Of a stretch of 64,000 nucleotides of DNA, positions 54,432 to 63,889 are shown piece after piece (the stretch's first letter is position 1; each line of letters opens with the position of its first letter). The translations under genes and the position numbers were made by a program. The notes beneath the pieces are model-generated. The model worked only from the letters and a program-made list of their open reading frames with translations, was not told the DNA's origin and did not search any database. Source of the DNA: Pseudomonas gingeri (GTDB taxonomy: Bacteria > Pseudomonadota > Gammaproteobacteria > Pseudomonadales > Pseudomonadaceae); contig NZ_JACAPR010000010.1 of assembly GCF_013385635.1 (NCBI RefSeq), positions 186,001 to 250,000 on the forward strand, written 5' to 3'.

Positions 54432-54967
54432 TGGCTGCTGGCGCTGCGTTTATGGCGGCATACGGTGGATACATCGCCGCTGCCGCTGCCGTCGCTGGGA
54501 CGGCATATTCCGTCTACTCATCCCAACAGGCCGGCAAGCAGGCGCAGCTCACCGCTGATGCTCAGGCCGAACAGTCGCAGAAGGACGCAGACGCCGCTGC
54601 AAGCGCTGCAACCGTGCAGGCCGACCGTATCCGCCGCCTTGCCCGCAACCAGGCCAGCGAGGCCAACGCAGCGCTTGCTGCCTCTGGCGTCGAGGTGGGC
54701 GAGGGCTCCGCGATCAACATCAACGAGGATATTTACGGCAACGCCGAAGAGGATGCGACCTTGACCTTTCTCAACGGCCAGAGCCAGAAGGCCCGCGGCC
54801 AGGTCGATGCGGCCAACTACCGACAGACCGGCGCGGCTGCCAGGTCGGCAGCAAACGCACAGTCCTTTGGGTCTGTTCTTCAGGGAGCGTCCAACCTTGC
54901 CAGCGGCTGGAAGGCATCTGCGCAGGGTCGAAACGGCACGGTCGCGGGCGTAGGGGGTAATGGCTGA
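54431..54967 (+). CDS. Internal virion protein, small
   Basis: 178 residues. N-terminal hydrophobic Ala-rich segment (about 5-28), then a long Ala/Gln coiled coil and RRLARNQASEANAALAASGV. Resembles small ejection proteins preceding the large ones. TAATG overlap with the GNAT gene. Confidence 0.72.
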   Translation: MAAGAAFMAAYGGYIAAAAAVAGTAYSVYSSQQAGKQAQLTADAQAEQSQKDADAAASAATVQADRIRRLARNQASEANAALAASGVEVGEGSAININEDIYGNAEEDATLTFLNGQSQKARGQVDAANYRQTGAAARSAANAQSFGSVLQGASNLASGWKASAQGRNGTVAGVGGNG

Positions 54968-56982
54968 TGGCACAGATACCGCTCGGCCCAGGCGTCCGGG
55001 TGCAGCCAGAGGTTGCGCAGAACCGCGTCATTGCCACGAACCCCGAGATCCAGAACCGCGCCAATCAGCAGGCGGCAGGCGCCCTGCAGAATGCCGGCCT
55101 GACCTACATCGACCAGCGCAACAAGGAGGACCAGGCCCTGGCGCGGGTGAAGGCGAGCACGTCGCTGATCGACCGCGAGTCGCAGATCAATACCATCACC
55201 ACTGATCTGCATGAGCAAGTGCGAACCGGGGCGCTCACGTACGACAAGCTCGAAGAGGCCTACACCGGCGCGGTGTCGAAGCTCGATCCGCTTCAGATGC
55301 CGGGCCTTGACCCCGCGCAGCAGGGCGAGGTCGGCAACTCCCTCAAGCGCATTCAGAACAGTGGCCTTGACCAGATCAAGGCCATTGCCGTTGGTGCCCG
55401 TACCGATGCTGCGAAAGGTGAACTTGCCACGCGCATGGACCTGCTCGGCAAGGACGCAGCAATGCCTGGCGCGAACGTCGATCAGATCAACGCCCGCATG
55501 GATGCCGAGGATGTTGATGTCGCCGGGCACCTGGCCTACGGCGAAATGTGGCCCGCCAAGAAACAGCAGTTCAAGGATGACAACTGGACCACGCACGCGA
55601 CCCAGCGCGTTGTCCAGGCACGTGAAGGCATCGGCGAGTTGCAGAAGATCGAGCACGACTTGACGGCCGAGGACGGGTTCTACTCCCGCAAGCTGGACCC
55701 GGAGAAGCGCAACCAGCTGCTCAACACGGTCACCGGCAGGATCTACCAGGTGAAGGAGCACCAGCAGCGCCAGGCCGAAATGCGGGAAATGAAGGCTGAG
55801 CGTGTGCTCAACCAGATGGATCGGCAGGCCGCCACAGGCATCCCGCCAACCCCGGCAGACCAGCAGCGTTGGAAAACCGCTTTGTCCGGGACATCGGCGG
55901 CCGGTGAGTACAACACCCGAATCAACGAAATGAACGAGGTTCAGGGCCTGCTGCGCAAGCCGATGGCCGAGCAGCAGCAGTACGTTGACCAGAAGCGCCA
56001 GCAGATGGTCGTCAACGGCGCCAGCGTTGCACAGCAGGCCAACGTCACGCGCCTACAGACCGCCATCGACAACAACACGAAGATGCTGCGCGAAAGCCCG
56101 CTGACCTTCAACGCCATGCGAACCGGTTCAGATGTTGAGCCGCTGGACATCAGCGGCATTGCTACGCCTGAGGGGCAGCAGAAATTGGCTGAGCAGATGG
56201 CAACCCGCTTCGACCTGGTCAACTCCGTGCGCAAGGCCTACGGCCCCGAGGTGTCGCGCAATCCGTTCAAGCCTGAAGAGCTGACCATGCTGAAGTCCGT
56301 CATCAGTGCCGCGCCGGATGAGACAAAGCTGCAGCTCTTCGGCGCAATCGCCGCATCCTCGCCGGCCGGTGCCGACTATGCCGCCGCCATCAAACCCCTG
56401 GTTGCCGATCAGCCGATCACCGTCCTGGCCGGCATGGCCCAGTACAAGCAGCTCAAGGGTGCCGATGGCACGGATGTTCCCAAGACGCTGCTCGCGGGCG
56501 CGAAGGTGCTGAACGACAAGTCCACCCCTATGCCCAAAGACAACCTGTTCCGGGAGTCCTTCGACGAGCATGTTGGCAACGCGCTCACTCCAGGCACGCC
56601 GCAACGCGAACAGGCCTATCTGGCCTTCAAGTCGTTGTACGCCGGTATGGCTGGGCCGAAGGGCGTGAAACATGACAGCGCCCAGCCAGAAGTCGACAGC
56701 AGCCTGGCCGAACAGGCCGTGACTATGGCAACCGGCGGCATCACTGAGCACAGCGGCTCGAAAGTGGTGAAGCCCTACGGCTTGACCGACAAAGTGTTCA
56801 GCAAGATCGTTGACGCCGAACTCCAGGGGCTTTCCACACGCACAAGCATGCCGGTGGGCCAGTTGGAGGACATGCCACTCACGCCGGTACCGGGCAAGGA
56901 CGGTTCCTACTACTTGCTCAACGCAGGTCGCGTGCAGATGGATCCGAAGACCAACGAACCGATGGTGGTGAAAGTAAGATGA
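54967..56982 (+). CDS. Internal virion / ejection protein
   Basis: 671 residues, almost entirely helical, no catalytic motif seen. Second of three large proteins in a row, as for T7 gp14-gp16-like ejection proteins that form the DNA conduit through the envelope. Coupled by TGATG. Confidence 0.72.
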   Translation: MAQIPLGPGVRVQPEVAQNRVIATNPEIQNRANQQAAGALQNAGLTYIDQRNKEDQALARVKASTSLIDRESQINTITTDLHEQVRTGALTYDKLEEAYTGAVSKLDPLQMPGLDPAQQGEVGNSLKRIQNSGLDQIKAIAVGARTDAAKGELATRMDLLGKDAAMPGANVDQINARMDAEDVDVAGHLAYGEMWPAKKQQFKDDNWTTHATQRVVQAREGIGELQKIEHDLTAEDGFYSRKLDPEKRNQLLNTVTGRIYQVKEHQQRQAEMREMKAERVLNQMDRQAATGIPPTPADQQRWKTALSGTSAAGEYNTRINEMNEVQGLLRKPMAEQQQYVDQKRQQMVVNGASVAQQANVTRLQTAIDNNTKMLRESPLTFNAMRTGSDVEPLDISGIATPEGQQKLAEQMATRFDLVNSVRKAYGPEVSRNPFKPEELTMLKSVISAAPDETKLQLFGAIAASSPAGADYAAAIKPLVADQPITVLAGMAQYKQLKGADGTDVPKTLLAGAKVLNDKSTPMPKDNLFRESFDEHVGNALTPGTPQREQAYLAFKSLYAGMAGPKGVKHDSAQPEVDSSLAEQAVTMATGGITEHSGSKVVKPYGLTDKVFSKIVDAELQGLSTRTSMPVGQLEDMPLTPVPGKDGSYYLLNAGRVQMDPKTNEPMVVKVR

Positions 56983-58910
56983 GCTGGTTAGACGGATTGG
57001 TCGAAGACAACGAAGCGGCGAGCCAGGATCAGCGGTTTGAGCGCACCGCCGATAAATTGGCCCCGGGTGTATTCACTGGGGCTTACGGCGCTATTGGCCA
57101 AGGCCTGGTGCGTGGCGGGATCGAGGCGGTCAACACGGTCAAGTCGCTGGCGGTGCAGGCTGCTGGCGCTGACCAGGCGCTGAGCCTTGGCCTGAGCGGT
57201 ATGGTGCTGGATGGCCAGGATGCAGAAGAGCAGGCCCAACAGGTAAACGCTGACACCGAGCGCCGGGCCCGCGATATCGGCAAGGACACAGCCCAGGCGG
57301 TACAGCTGCTGCGCCCTGACCCGACCGAAGTCGGCTTTGTCGGCCAGATCCTTGGCGAGGCCGCTGCGATCCTGCCGCGCACTGTGGTCGGCTCTATGGC
57401 TGCTGGCCCGCTGGGTGCGGCTGTCGCTGCTGGTGGACCTGCTGGGTACGCGAGCAAGCAGGTGGGCGTGGCCGAAGGCCTGGATGAGGGAACCGCCACC
57501 GGCAAGGCCTTCATTGACGCGGCAACCGTCGGTGTGGGCGCCTTCTTGCCCGCGGCCCGGTTCGTCGGTCCGGTCATCGGCGATGCCGCCATTGCAGTCG
57601 GGGCAAACGTTGGCCTTGGCATGGCGGGCCGTGGTGGTACTGCTGCACTGCTCGAGCACAACGGCTACAGCGCCCAGGCCGCGCAGTACCGGGCCATGGA
57701 TGGCACCGCCATCATCACCGACGCCGTCCTCGGGGCGGCCTTCTTCGGCCTGGCCCGAGCCGGCATGCGCAAGCCAACCACCGACCAGGTCGACGCTGCG
57801 CTTACCGAACGCACTTACCAGCATGCAGACGTCGATACCGCACCCGGCGCGCCGATCAATCCACGGTCGGCAGTTGCACATCAGGACGCCATCCGCACCG
57901 CCATTGATCAACTCAGCCGCGGCGAATCGGTGGTTTTGCCGGAAAGCATCCATTCGGCCCAGTTCATGCGCGGCCTCGATGAGCCCAGGCCGATGGCCCC
58001 GACCCGTGAATCTGCCCGTGTCACTGCCCGCCAGGACCTTGAGCCCACAATGCGCTTGGAACTGGAGCAGGAGGCCGCCGGCATCTTGCCCAACGTGAGG
58101 GACGTCAAGGCCGAGCTGTCCACGGTGGCGCGAAGCCTGGACGCGCTCGATGACTCGTTCAGGGTTAGGGCCAAGGAGTTCCAGCAGCAGGGCCAGAGTC
58201 GTAAACGTGCCGAGCAATCCGCCCGCCAGGCAATCCAGGACGATCGTATGGCGCTGTCTGACCGGCAGGCCGCGCTGACCGACAGCCTGTCGAGCAACCG
58301 ATCTGCCGAGCTGGCGCGCGGCGACCTGGCTGCCATGGATCGCGGCGAGATCCCGCAGCGCCTCCAGGGTCGAGTTGATCAGCGTGCCGACGCCATCGTG
58401 CAGGGCTTCGACAAGAACCCGCTCGCCGCCGGCGTGGCCGAGGGCAACAAGATGTCCATGGCGCAGATTGCTCGGCAGGAGATCGCCCGCATCCTCGACG
58501 ACATCGAGCGCGCCGACCCTACGCTGCAGGCCAAGCCGCTGGATATTGGCCGGCCAGTTGATGCGCCTAAGGCTGGGAAAAATGCACAGGCCCCTGCAAA
58601 AAATGCATCGGAGCCGGCAAAAGCTGCAACAACTGGGGGAAAAGATGCATCAGCAACCCCTAAAGATGCAGTACCGTCGAAAGGCGAGCAGGCCGACGCC
58701 GACCCTGTTGTGCAAGTCGCAGACGAGATCCTGAGCCGGATGGATGACATGCGACTGGCCACCGGCGCACTCGATGCCGACGGAAACCCGGTTACCGTGT
58801 CTGCGCGGGAAATGCTGGCCCAGGCCGATGCCGAGATCCAGGCCGCCCAGCAAGACGCCCGTGGCTTCGCGGCGGCGGCCGCGTGTTTCCTGCAACGAGG
58901 GGATGTGTGA
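56979..58910 (+). CDS. Internal virion protein with hydrophobic segments
   Basis: 643 residues. The region about 115-265 has several Ala/Gly-rich hydrophobic stretches able to cross a membrane. A Lys/Ala-rich low-complexity linker (about 525-575) follows, with repeated AAAGATGCA-like DNA. Probably part of the ejected channel. Confidence 0.7.
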   Translation: MSWLDGLVEDNEAASQDQRFERTADKLAPGVFTGAYGAIGQGLVRGGIEAVNTVKSLAVQAAGADQALSLGLSGMVLDGQDAEEQAQQVNADTERRARDIGKDTAQAVQLLRPDPTEVGFVGQILGEAAAILPRTVVGSMAAGPLGAAVAAGGPAGYASKQVGVAEGLDEGTATGKAFIDAATVGVGAFLPAARFVGPVIGDAAIAVGANVGLGMAGRGGTAALLEHNGYSAQAAQYRAMDGTAIITDAVLGAAFFGLARAGMRKPTTDQVDAALTERTYQHADVDTAPGAPINPRSAVAHQDAIRTAIDQLSRGESVVLPESIHSAQFMRGLDEPRPMAPTRESARVTARQDLEPTMRLELEQEAAGILPNVRDVKAELSTVARSLDALDDSFRVRAKEFQQQGQSRKRAEQSARQAIQDDRMALSDRQAALTDSLSSNRSAELARGDLAAMDRGEIPQRLQGRVDQRADAIVQGFDKNPLAAGVAEGNKMSMAQIARQEIARILDDIERADPTLQAKPLDIGRPVDAPKAGKNAQAPAKNASEPAKAATTGGKDASATPKDAVPSKGEQADADPVVQVADEILSRMDDMRLATGALDADGNPVTVSAREMLAQADAEIQAAQQDARGFAAAAACFLQRGDV

Positions 58911-58945
58911 ATATGCGCGGACATTGGTACATCAGGAAAACAGGG

Positions 58946-59317
58946 ATGAAACAGGTATTGCTGCTGGCCGCCCTTGCTCTACTGGGCGGTTGCGCTTCTG
59001 AGACGAAGTACAAGGCGAACATGGATTCTTGGGTTGGGCAGGATGAAGTTCGCCTGGTGCGCGAACTGGGGCCGCCCATGCAGGCCTATGAGGCCGGCGG
59101 TAGCCGGTTCCTGGTCTACACAATGTCCAACAGCCTGGTCATTCCAGGGACCCCGACCACGGCAAGCACCGGAAATTACGGCAATGGGTCGTTCACGACA
59201 ATTACCCCTGGCGCTCCAGCGCAGAGTCTCGACTACACCTGCTCCAGCCAGTTCGAAGTCAAGGGGCAGAAGGTCGTGGCCTGGACTTCCCGCGGAAACG
59301 GCTGCGTCGCCGAGTAA
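58946..59317 (+). CDS. Phage-encoded lipoprotein
   Basis: 123 residues from ATG 58946 (AGGAAAACAGGG). Lipobox LLGGC (Cys near 16), then a small globular domain with a Cys pair. Lies between ejection genes; may be a moron acting on the host envelope, for example against superinfection. Confidence 0.7.
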   Translation: MKQVLLLAALALLGGCASETKYKANMDSWVGQDEVRLVRELGPPMQAYEAGGSRFLVYTMSNSLVIPGTPTTASTGNYGNGSFTTITPGAPAQSLDYTCSSQFEVKGQKVVAWTSRGNGCVAE

Positions 59318-59318
59318 C

Positions 59319-59382
59319 AAATAGTCGGGAAACCGTCTATCCCCCAACCATAGGCTTGCTCCCACATCATCAGGAGCAAGCC
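59319..59382 (+). ncRNA. Recurrent hairpin element, copy 4 (stem mismatch)
   Basis: AAATAGTCGGGAAACCGTCT; the first stem (59324-59337) keeps CGG-GAAA-CCG with a T-T mismatch. Second stem GGCTTGCTCC (59353-59362) with GGAGCAAGCC (59373-59382); the 3' arm contains the AGGAG ribosome site of the gene at 59384. Confidence 0.68.
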
Positions 59383-59383
59383 C

Positions 59384-61927
59384 ATGCGCCCCGAATGCAT
59401 CAAGGCCGTCACCCAGGCAATCGGCCGATCCCTCACTCAACCAGAAATCAAGGGCATCGAGGACCGGGTCCGCCGGAACATGCGTCAACTCGCGCAGACC
59501 GATCCCACCTGGCAATCCAAGTCATCCGCCGATCGCCTCAACGAGGCCGCCGCCAAGTCAGCAAAGGACCTGGTGGCCGAGGCCGACCTCAAGAAGAAGC
59601 GCATTGCGCTGACCATCCTTGCTCACGACCGCGTCGACAGCTACATGAAGCGCTTCCCGGACCGCCCGCTCGAAGGACTTGATCGCCTAATGGCGTTTTC
59701 GGCAGACGGCAAGAGCGGCATCCAGTCCATCGAATCGGCAAGCCGGGCGATCCGTGACGACTCGCTCAGCCGCATGCTCGATGTCATCGACCAGACCAAG
59801 GGCAAGTTCCTCGGGCTGTTCCAGAACGAGGCCGGCAACCTGGCGCTGGTGCGCGAGCTGCACGGCGAGGATTCCGGTAGCGCCACGGCCAAGGCCGCCG
59901 CGAAGTCGTTCAAGGACACGGCCGAGCAGTTGCGCCAGCGCTTTAACCGTGCCGGCGGTGACGTGGGCTTCCTCGATGACTGGAACATGCCTCGCGATCA
60001 CTCACAGATCAAAGTCGCCAAGAGCCAGGCCAAGTGGGTCGACGACCATGTGCAGTGGGCGAACCGCGCCAAGTACATGAAAGAAGACGGCTCGCCGATG
60101 AATGATGCCGAGCTGACTGACTTCTTGAATCATGCCTGGGTCACGCTTGCCACCGGCGGCGTCAACAAGCTGGAGCCGGGCAGGGCGGCGGGCAACGGCA
60201 TGCGCGCCAATCGTGGCAGCGAGTCGCGGCAAATCCACTACAAGGATGCGGAAAGCTTCATCGCTGCGCAGAAGGCCTACGGTGACCGGAACCTGCTGGA
60301 ACTGCTGATCGGTCATGTTGACCGTGCGTCACGCGATATCGCCCTGGTCGAAACCCTGGGACCTAACCCATCCAACCAGATGCGTTACTTTCTGGATGAG
60401 GGGCAGCAGGCCAGCGTTACTGCCAACCCCAACCAGGCCGACAAGGTCGCCAAGCAGCGCCGCAAGATCGAGCATCTGTATGAGGAAGTGGCTGGCACGC
60501 GGGAGCCGCCCGCGTCTGCTGCCCTGGCAAACGGCTTCGACACCTATCGAGCGTTGAACGTTGCCAGCCGCCTGGGTTCTGCTGTTCTCACATCCGTCAC
60601 CGATCAGGGCACGCTGGGCATCACCGCGTCGATGAACGGTATGCCGGTGATGCAAGTGTTCGCGAACGAGATCCGCATGATGAACCCGGCCAGCGCTGCC
60701 GATCGGCGACTTGCCCAGCGCGCGGGCCTTGGCCTGAACCAACTGATCGGCAGCCTGAACCGCTGGGGGGCTGATGGACTGGGAAGCACCGAGCAGGTAT
60801 CCGGCCGAATCTCGAAGTTCGCGCAGACCGCCGCCGGCAAAGTCATGCAGGCCTCGGGGCTGAACGCCCTGACCGCCGGCACTCAGCGGGCTTTCGGTGC
60901 CGTGATGATGGACACCATCGGCGACATGTCCCGTCGCCACCAGACGCTGGCCGCCATGGACCCGGCAGATAGCAAGCGCCTGCTCGGCCAGGGTGTCACC
61001 GAAACCGATTGGGCCGTCTGGCGCCTGGCGCAGCCGGAGGACTGGCGCGGTGCCGGCGATACGGTACTGACCGCGAACAGCATCTATCGCATCGCGGACG
61101 CTGACCTGGTGCCTCTGGCGAAACAGCTCAAGACAACCCCGCAACGTCTGAAGGACCAGGCGGCCACCAAACTGCTTGGCACGGTTCTGGATGAAACGAA
61201 CATGGCGATTATTGAGCCTGGCGCCAGGGAGAAGGCCGCGATGCACGGTGGCGTTGAGCGCGGCACCGTGAAAGGTGAGCTGGTGCGCTCGTTCTGGCAG
61301 TTCAAGAGCTTCTCCGTCGGCATGCTCATGCGTCACGGGCAGCGCGCCATGTCCCAGGAAGGGTGGGGAAAGGCCGGCTACATCGCCTCGCTGGTCGCGA
61401 CCACCACCGTGCTGGGCGGCATGGCCATTCAGCTCAATGAGATAGCCAGCGGCCGCGACCCGAAAGACATCACCAGCGACAAGAAATTCGGCGTGCCCGG
61501 CCTGCAGTTCGGCATTGCCGCCTTTCTGAAAGGCGGGGCCATGGGGCTGTACGGCGACTTCCTGTTCTCCGACACCAGCCAGGGCGGCAGCTCCCCACTC
61601 GCAGCCCTGGGCGGCCCCATTGCCGGCGACATTGAGTCAATATTCAAGCTGAAAGACAACGCAGCAGACGGAGAAGTCAACCAGACCGGCGCCAAGCTGG
61701 TGCGCCTGGCGAAGAGCCATTTGCCAGCCGCGAACCTCTGGTACACGAAAGCAGCCCTCGATCACATGATCTTCAACCAGTTGCAGGAACACTTCTCGCC
61801 GGGCTACTTGCGCCGCATGAAACAGCGGGCCAAGAAGGAGTTCGGGCAATCGTTCTGGTGGGATCCGAAGGACACAACCCCAGGCAGGGCGCCAAACATT
61901 GGTGCAGCAGTAGGAGTAAGGCCGTGA
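59384..61927 (+). CDS. Large internal virion protein
   Basis: 847 residues, mostly helical, with a hydrophobic patch around 675-690. No transglycosylase motif found. Located after other ejection proteins and before the terminase, matching the largest internal protein of BPP-1-like phages. ATG follows AGGAG, itself inside a hairpin. Confidence 0.75.
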   Translation: MRPECIKAVTQAIGRSLTQPEIKGIEDRVRRNMRQLAQTDPTWQSKSSADRLNEAAAKSAKDLVAEADLKKKRIALTILAHDRVDSYMKRFPDRPLEGLDRLMAFSADGKSGIQSIESASRAIRDDSLSRMLDVIDQTKGKFLGLFQNEAGNLALVRELHGEDSGSATAKAAAKSFKDTAEQLRQRFNRAGGDVGFLDDWNMPRDHSQIKVAKSQAKWVDDHVQWANRAKYMKEDGSPMNDAELTDFLNHAWVTLATGGVNKLEPGRAAGNGMRANRGSESRQIHYKDAESFIAAQKAYGDRNLLELLIGHVDRASRDIALVETLGPNPSNQMRYFLDEGQQASVTANPNQADKVAKQRRKIEHLYEEVAGTREPPASAALANGFDTYRALNVASRLGSAVLTSVTDQGTLGITASMNGMPVMQVFANEIRMMNPASAADRRLAQRAGLGLNQLIGSLNRWGADGLGSTEQVSGRISKFAQTAAGKVMQASGLNALTAGTQRAFGAVMMDTIGDMSRRHQTLAAMDPADSKRLLGQGVTETDWAVWRLAQPEDWRGAGDTVLTANSIYRIADADLVPLAKQLKTTPQRLKDQAATKLLGTVLDETNMAIIEPGAREKAAMHGGVERGTVKGELVRSFWQFKSFSVGMLMRHGQRAMSQEGWGKAGYIASLVATTTVLGGMAIQLNEIASGRDPKDITSDKKFGVPGLQFGIAAFLKGGAMGLYGDFLFSDTSQGGSSPLAALGGPIAGDIESIFKLKDNAADGEVNQTGAKLVRLAKSHLPAANLWYTKAALDHMIFNQLQEHFSPGYLRRMKQRAKKEFGQSFWWDPKDTTPGRAPNIGAAVGVRP

Positions 61928-62262
61928 GACTCGAACAGATCGCCAGGTTGCAAATGCTCTCCGAGGGGCTTGCCGATGTCGTGATCGATGAAGCCGATCC
62001 GGCAACGTGGCCAGGCGCCGGCAAGACCGCAGCCGAATTGACCCAGGAAGAGCGCGGCAACCGCTATTGGAGCAAGAAGAACGCCGCCGCGACCATGACC
62101 CTGCTTGTCAAGGTGATGAGCATCACGGGCATGCTCAACAGGACCGGTGGCGAGGCGCCCACCGTAGACCCTGCGCAGGAGCTGGACGCAGAAGTGCAGC
62201 AGGCCGAGCAGCAGGCCATGGCGCTTCTGGAGCGGGCGAATAAGGGCGGCCATGTCCACTAA
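61924..62262 (+). CDS. Putative terminase small subunit or accessory
   Basis: 112 residues from GTG 61924, overlapping the previous stop (GTGA). Helical, with GAGKTAAELTQEERGNRYWS in the middle. Placed directly before and overlapping the large terminase; assignment as small subunit rests on position only. Confidence 0.5.
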   Translation: MRLEQIARLQMLSEGLADVVIDEADPATWPGAGKTAAELTQEERGNRYWSKKNAAATMTLLVKVMSITGMLNRTGGEAPTVDPAQELDAEVQQAEQQAMALLERANKGGHVH

Positions 62263-63865
62263 GGTGTCGCTGCTGACCTTCTTCCTTATTTGGGCGAAGC
62301 GCATGCGCTGGGAGGTTCCGGATGTTCACGTCAGGGCCTGCTACTGGCTGGAGCACCGGGGGAAACTCGCGGTGCTTCGCTGTTTCCGTGGGTTCGGAAA
62401 GTCTACGATCCTGGCGGTGTACAACGCCTGGCGGTATTACAAGGACCCGACTTACCGGATTCTTCACCAGTCGGAGTCGAACCCGACCGCGTACAAGACC
62501 AGCCGTGACACGCAGAACGTCATCCGCAACCACCCGCTGACGCGCCACCTACTGGCCGCTGCTGCGTGCGGGACCGAACAGTGGTGGGTCTATGGCTCCG
62601 TAGACAGTCGCAACGCCAGCATGTACGCCAGGGGCATACTTTCGAACGTCACATCGGCCCGCGCTGATGAATGCCAGAACGATGACGTCGAGGTGCCCGG
62701 CAACATTGCCACCCCTGAAGCCCGCGAGAAGATGCGCTATCGCCTGGGCGAGCAGGTCCACATTATGGTGCCGGGTGCCAGCCAGCTCTATATCGGTACG
62801 CCGCACACTCACGACAGTCTGTATGACGAGATCGAGTCGATGGGCGCCGACTGCCTGACGATCCGCATGTTCGCCCAGGAACACAGGATCACCGAGGCAA
62901 AGATCAATGCCTACAACGTGCCGTTCGTGCCAGAGGTGGTTTTCTCAGGCATCGGCAAGCACGCCCGAGTCTTGGAACTGGGCAAGGACTACCAACTCAC
63001 CAAGACCGGTATCGCCTTCTTTACACCCCCCGGCACGCTGGTCGATTGCTATTCCGGCAGCGCCTGGCCTGAGCGCTTCGACATGGACGAGCTGGCGCAG
63101 CGGCGCCGCAAGACCAAGACCATCAACGAATGGGATTCGCAGTACCAGCTCCACTCGAAGCCCGTCACGGAGGTTCGCTTGGACCCCAATCGCATCATCC
63201 CGTACGACGTACAGCCCACGATGCGCTACGCCAATGGCGCGGCAGCTATGTTCCTCGGCTCGACGCAGATCGTCGGCGCCATCGCGTACTGGGACTGTTC
63301 CCTCGGCAAGATCAAGTCCGATGCCTCGGCTTTCTCGCTGCTGCTCACGGATGCCCGCGGGCAACTCTACTGGCACGTTGCCGAAGGCCTGGAAGGTGAG
63401 ATCGCTGAATTCGATGAAAAGGATCGGATCATCGGCGGGCAGGTGCATCAGGTTCGCGAGCTGGTGATCAAGTACCAGATCCCGCGCGTCATCGTTGAAA
63501 CCAATGGCCCCGGCGGCTTTGTGCCCACCATTCTGAAACAGGCCCTGAAGGGCACCGGGTGCGGTGTAGGTGAAGAGCACTCCACAATCAACAAGCAGAA
63601 ACGCATCCTCGACGCCTTCGAATCGCCGCTGTCTGCCCGTTTCCTGTGGGCCCATGTCGATGTGCTGAACGGTCCGGTGTGGGACCAGATGCAAGACTTC
63701 AACCCGGCACTGACAAATCAGGATGATGACTTCATCGACTCCGGTGCCGGTGCTATCGCACAGACCCCCGTCCGGATAGGCCGAATAGTCGGGAAACCGA
63801 CAGAGGCCCGGCGGGACGATTGGCGTCCAGATGCGGGCGTGCACGAAGTGCAGGTTGATTACTAG
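62252..63865 (+). CDS. Terminase large subunit (T7-like)
   Basis: 537 residues. ATPase with Walker A CFRGFGKST (about 44-52) and an acidic ADECQNDDVE segment as Walker B; nuclease domain with Asp in YWDCSLGKIKSDAS and a downstream ETNGPGG. Packages DNA into the prohead. Its last codons contain a copy of the hairpin element. Confidence 0.9.
   Translation: MSTKVSLLTFFLIWAKRMRWEVPDVHVRACYWLEHRGKLAVLRCFRGFGKSTILAVYNAWRYYKDPTYRILHQSESNPTAYKTSRDTQNVIRNHPLTRHLLAAAACGTEQWWVYGSVDSRNASMYARGILSNVTSARADECQNDDVEVPGNIATPEAREKMRYRLGEQVHIMVPGASQLYIGTPHTHDSLYDEIESMGADCLTIRMFAQEHRITEAKINAYNVPFVPEVVFSGIGKHARVLELGKDYQLTKTGIAFFTPPGTLVDCYSGSAWPERFDMDELAQRRRKTKTINEWDSQYQLHSKPVTEVRLDPNRIIPYDVQPTMRYANGAAAMFLGSTQIVGAIAYWDCSLGKIKSDASAFSLLLTDARGQLYWHVAEGLEGEIAEFDEKDRIIGGQVHQVRELVIKYQIPRVIVETNGPGGFVPTILKQALKGTGCGVGEEHSTINKQKRILDAFESPLSARFLWAHVDVLNGPVWDQMQDFNPALTNQDDDFIDSGAGAIAQTPVRIGRIVGKPTEARRDDWRPDAGVHEVQVDY
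63783..63801 (+). ncRNA. Recurrent hairpin element, copy 5 (inside the terminase gene)
   Basis: GAATAGTCGGGAAACCGACA, stem 63788-63801, in frame as I-V-G-K-P-T. It is 89 nt before the tail fibre start. Downstream GGACG-ATTGG-CGTCC may be its second stem. Confidence 0.6.
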
Positions 63866-63889
63866 CCCGCCAACACCAGGGGCCAGTCA

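Noticed and set aside
59384..61927. Lytic transglycosylase domain in the 847-residue virion protein
   Set aside because: No convincing catalytic Glu motif was found.
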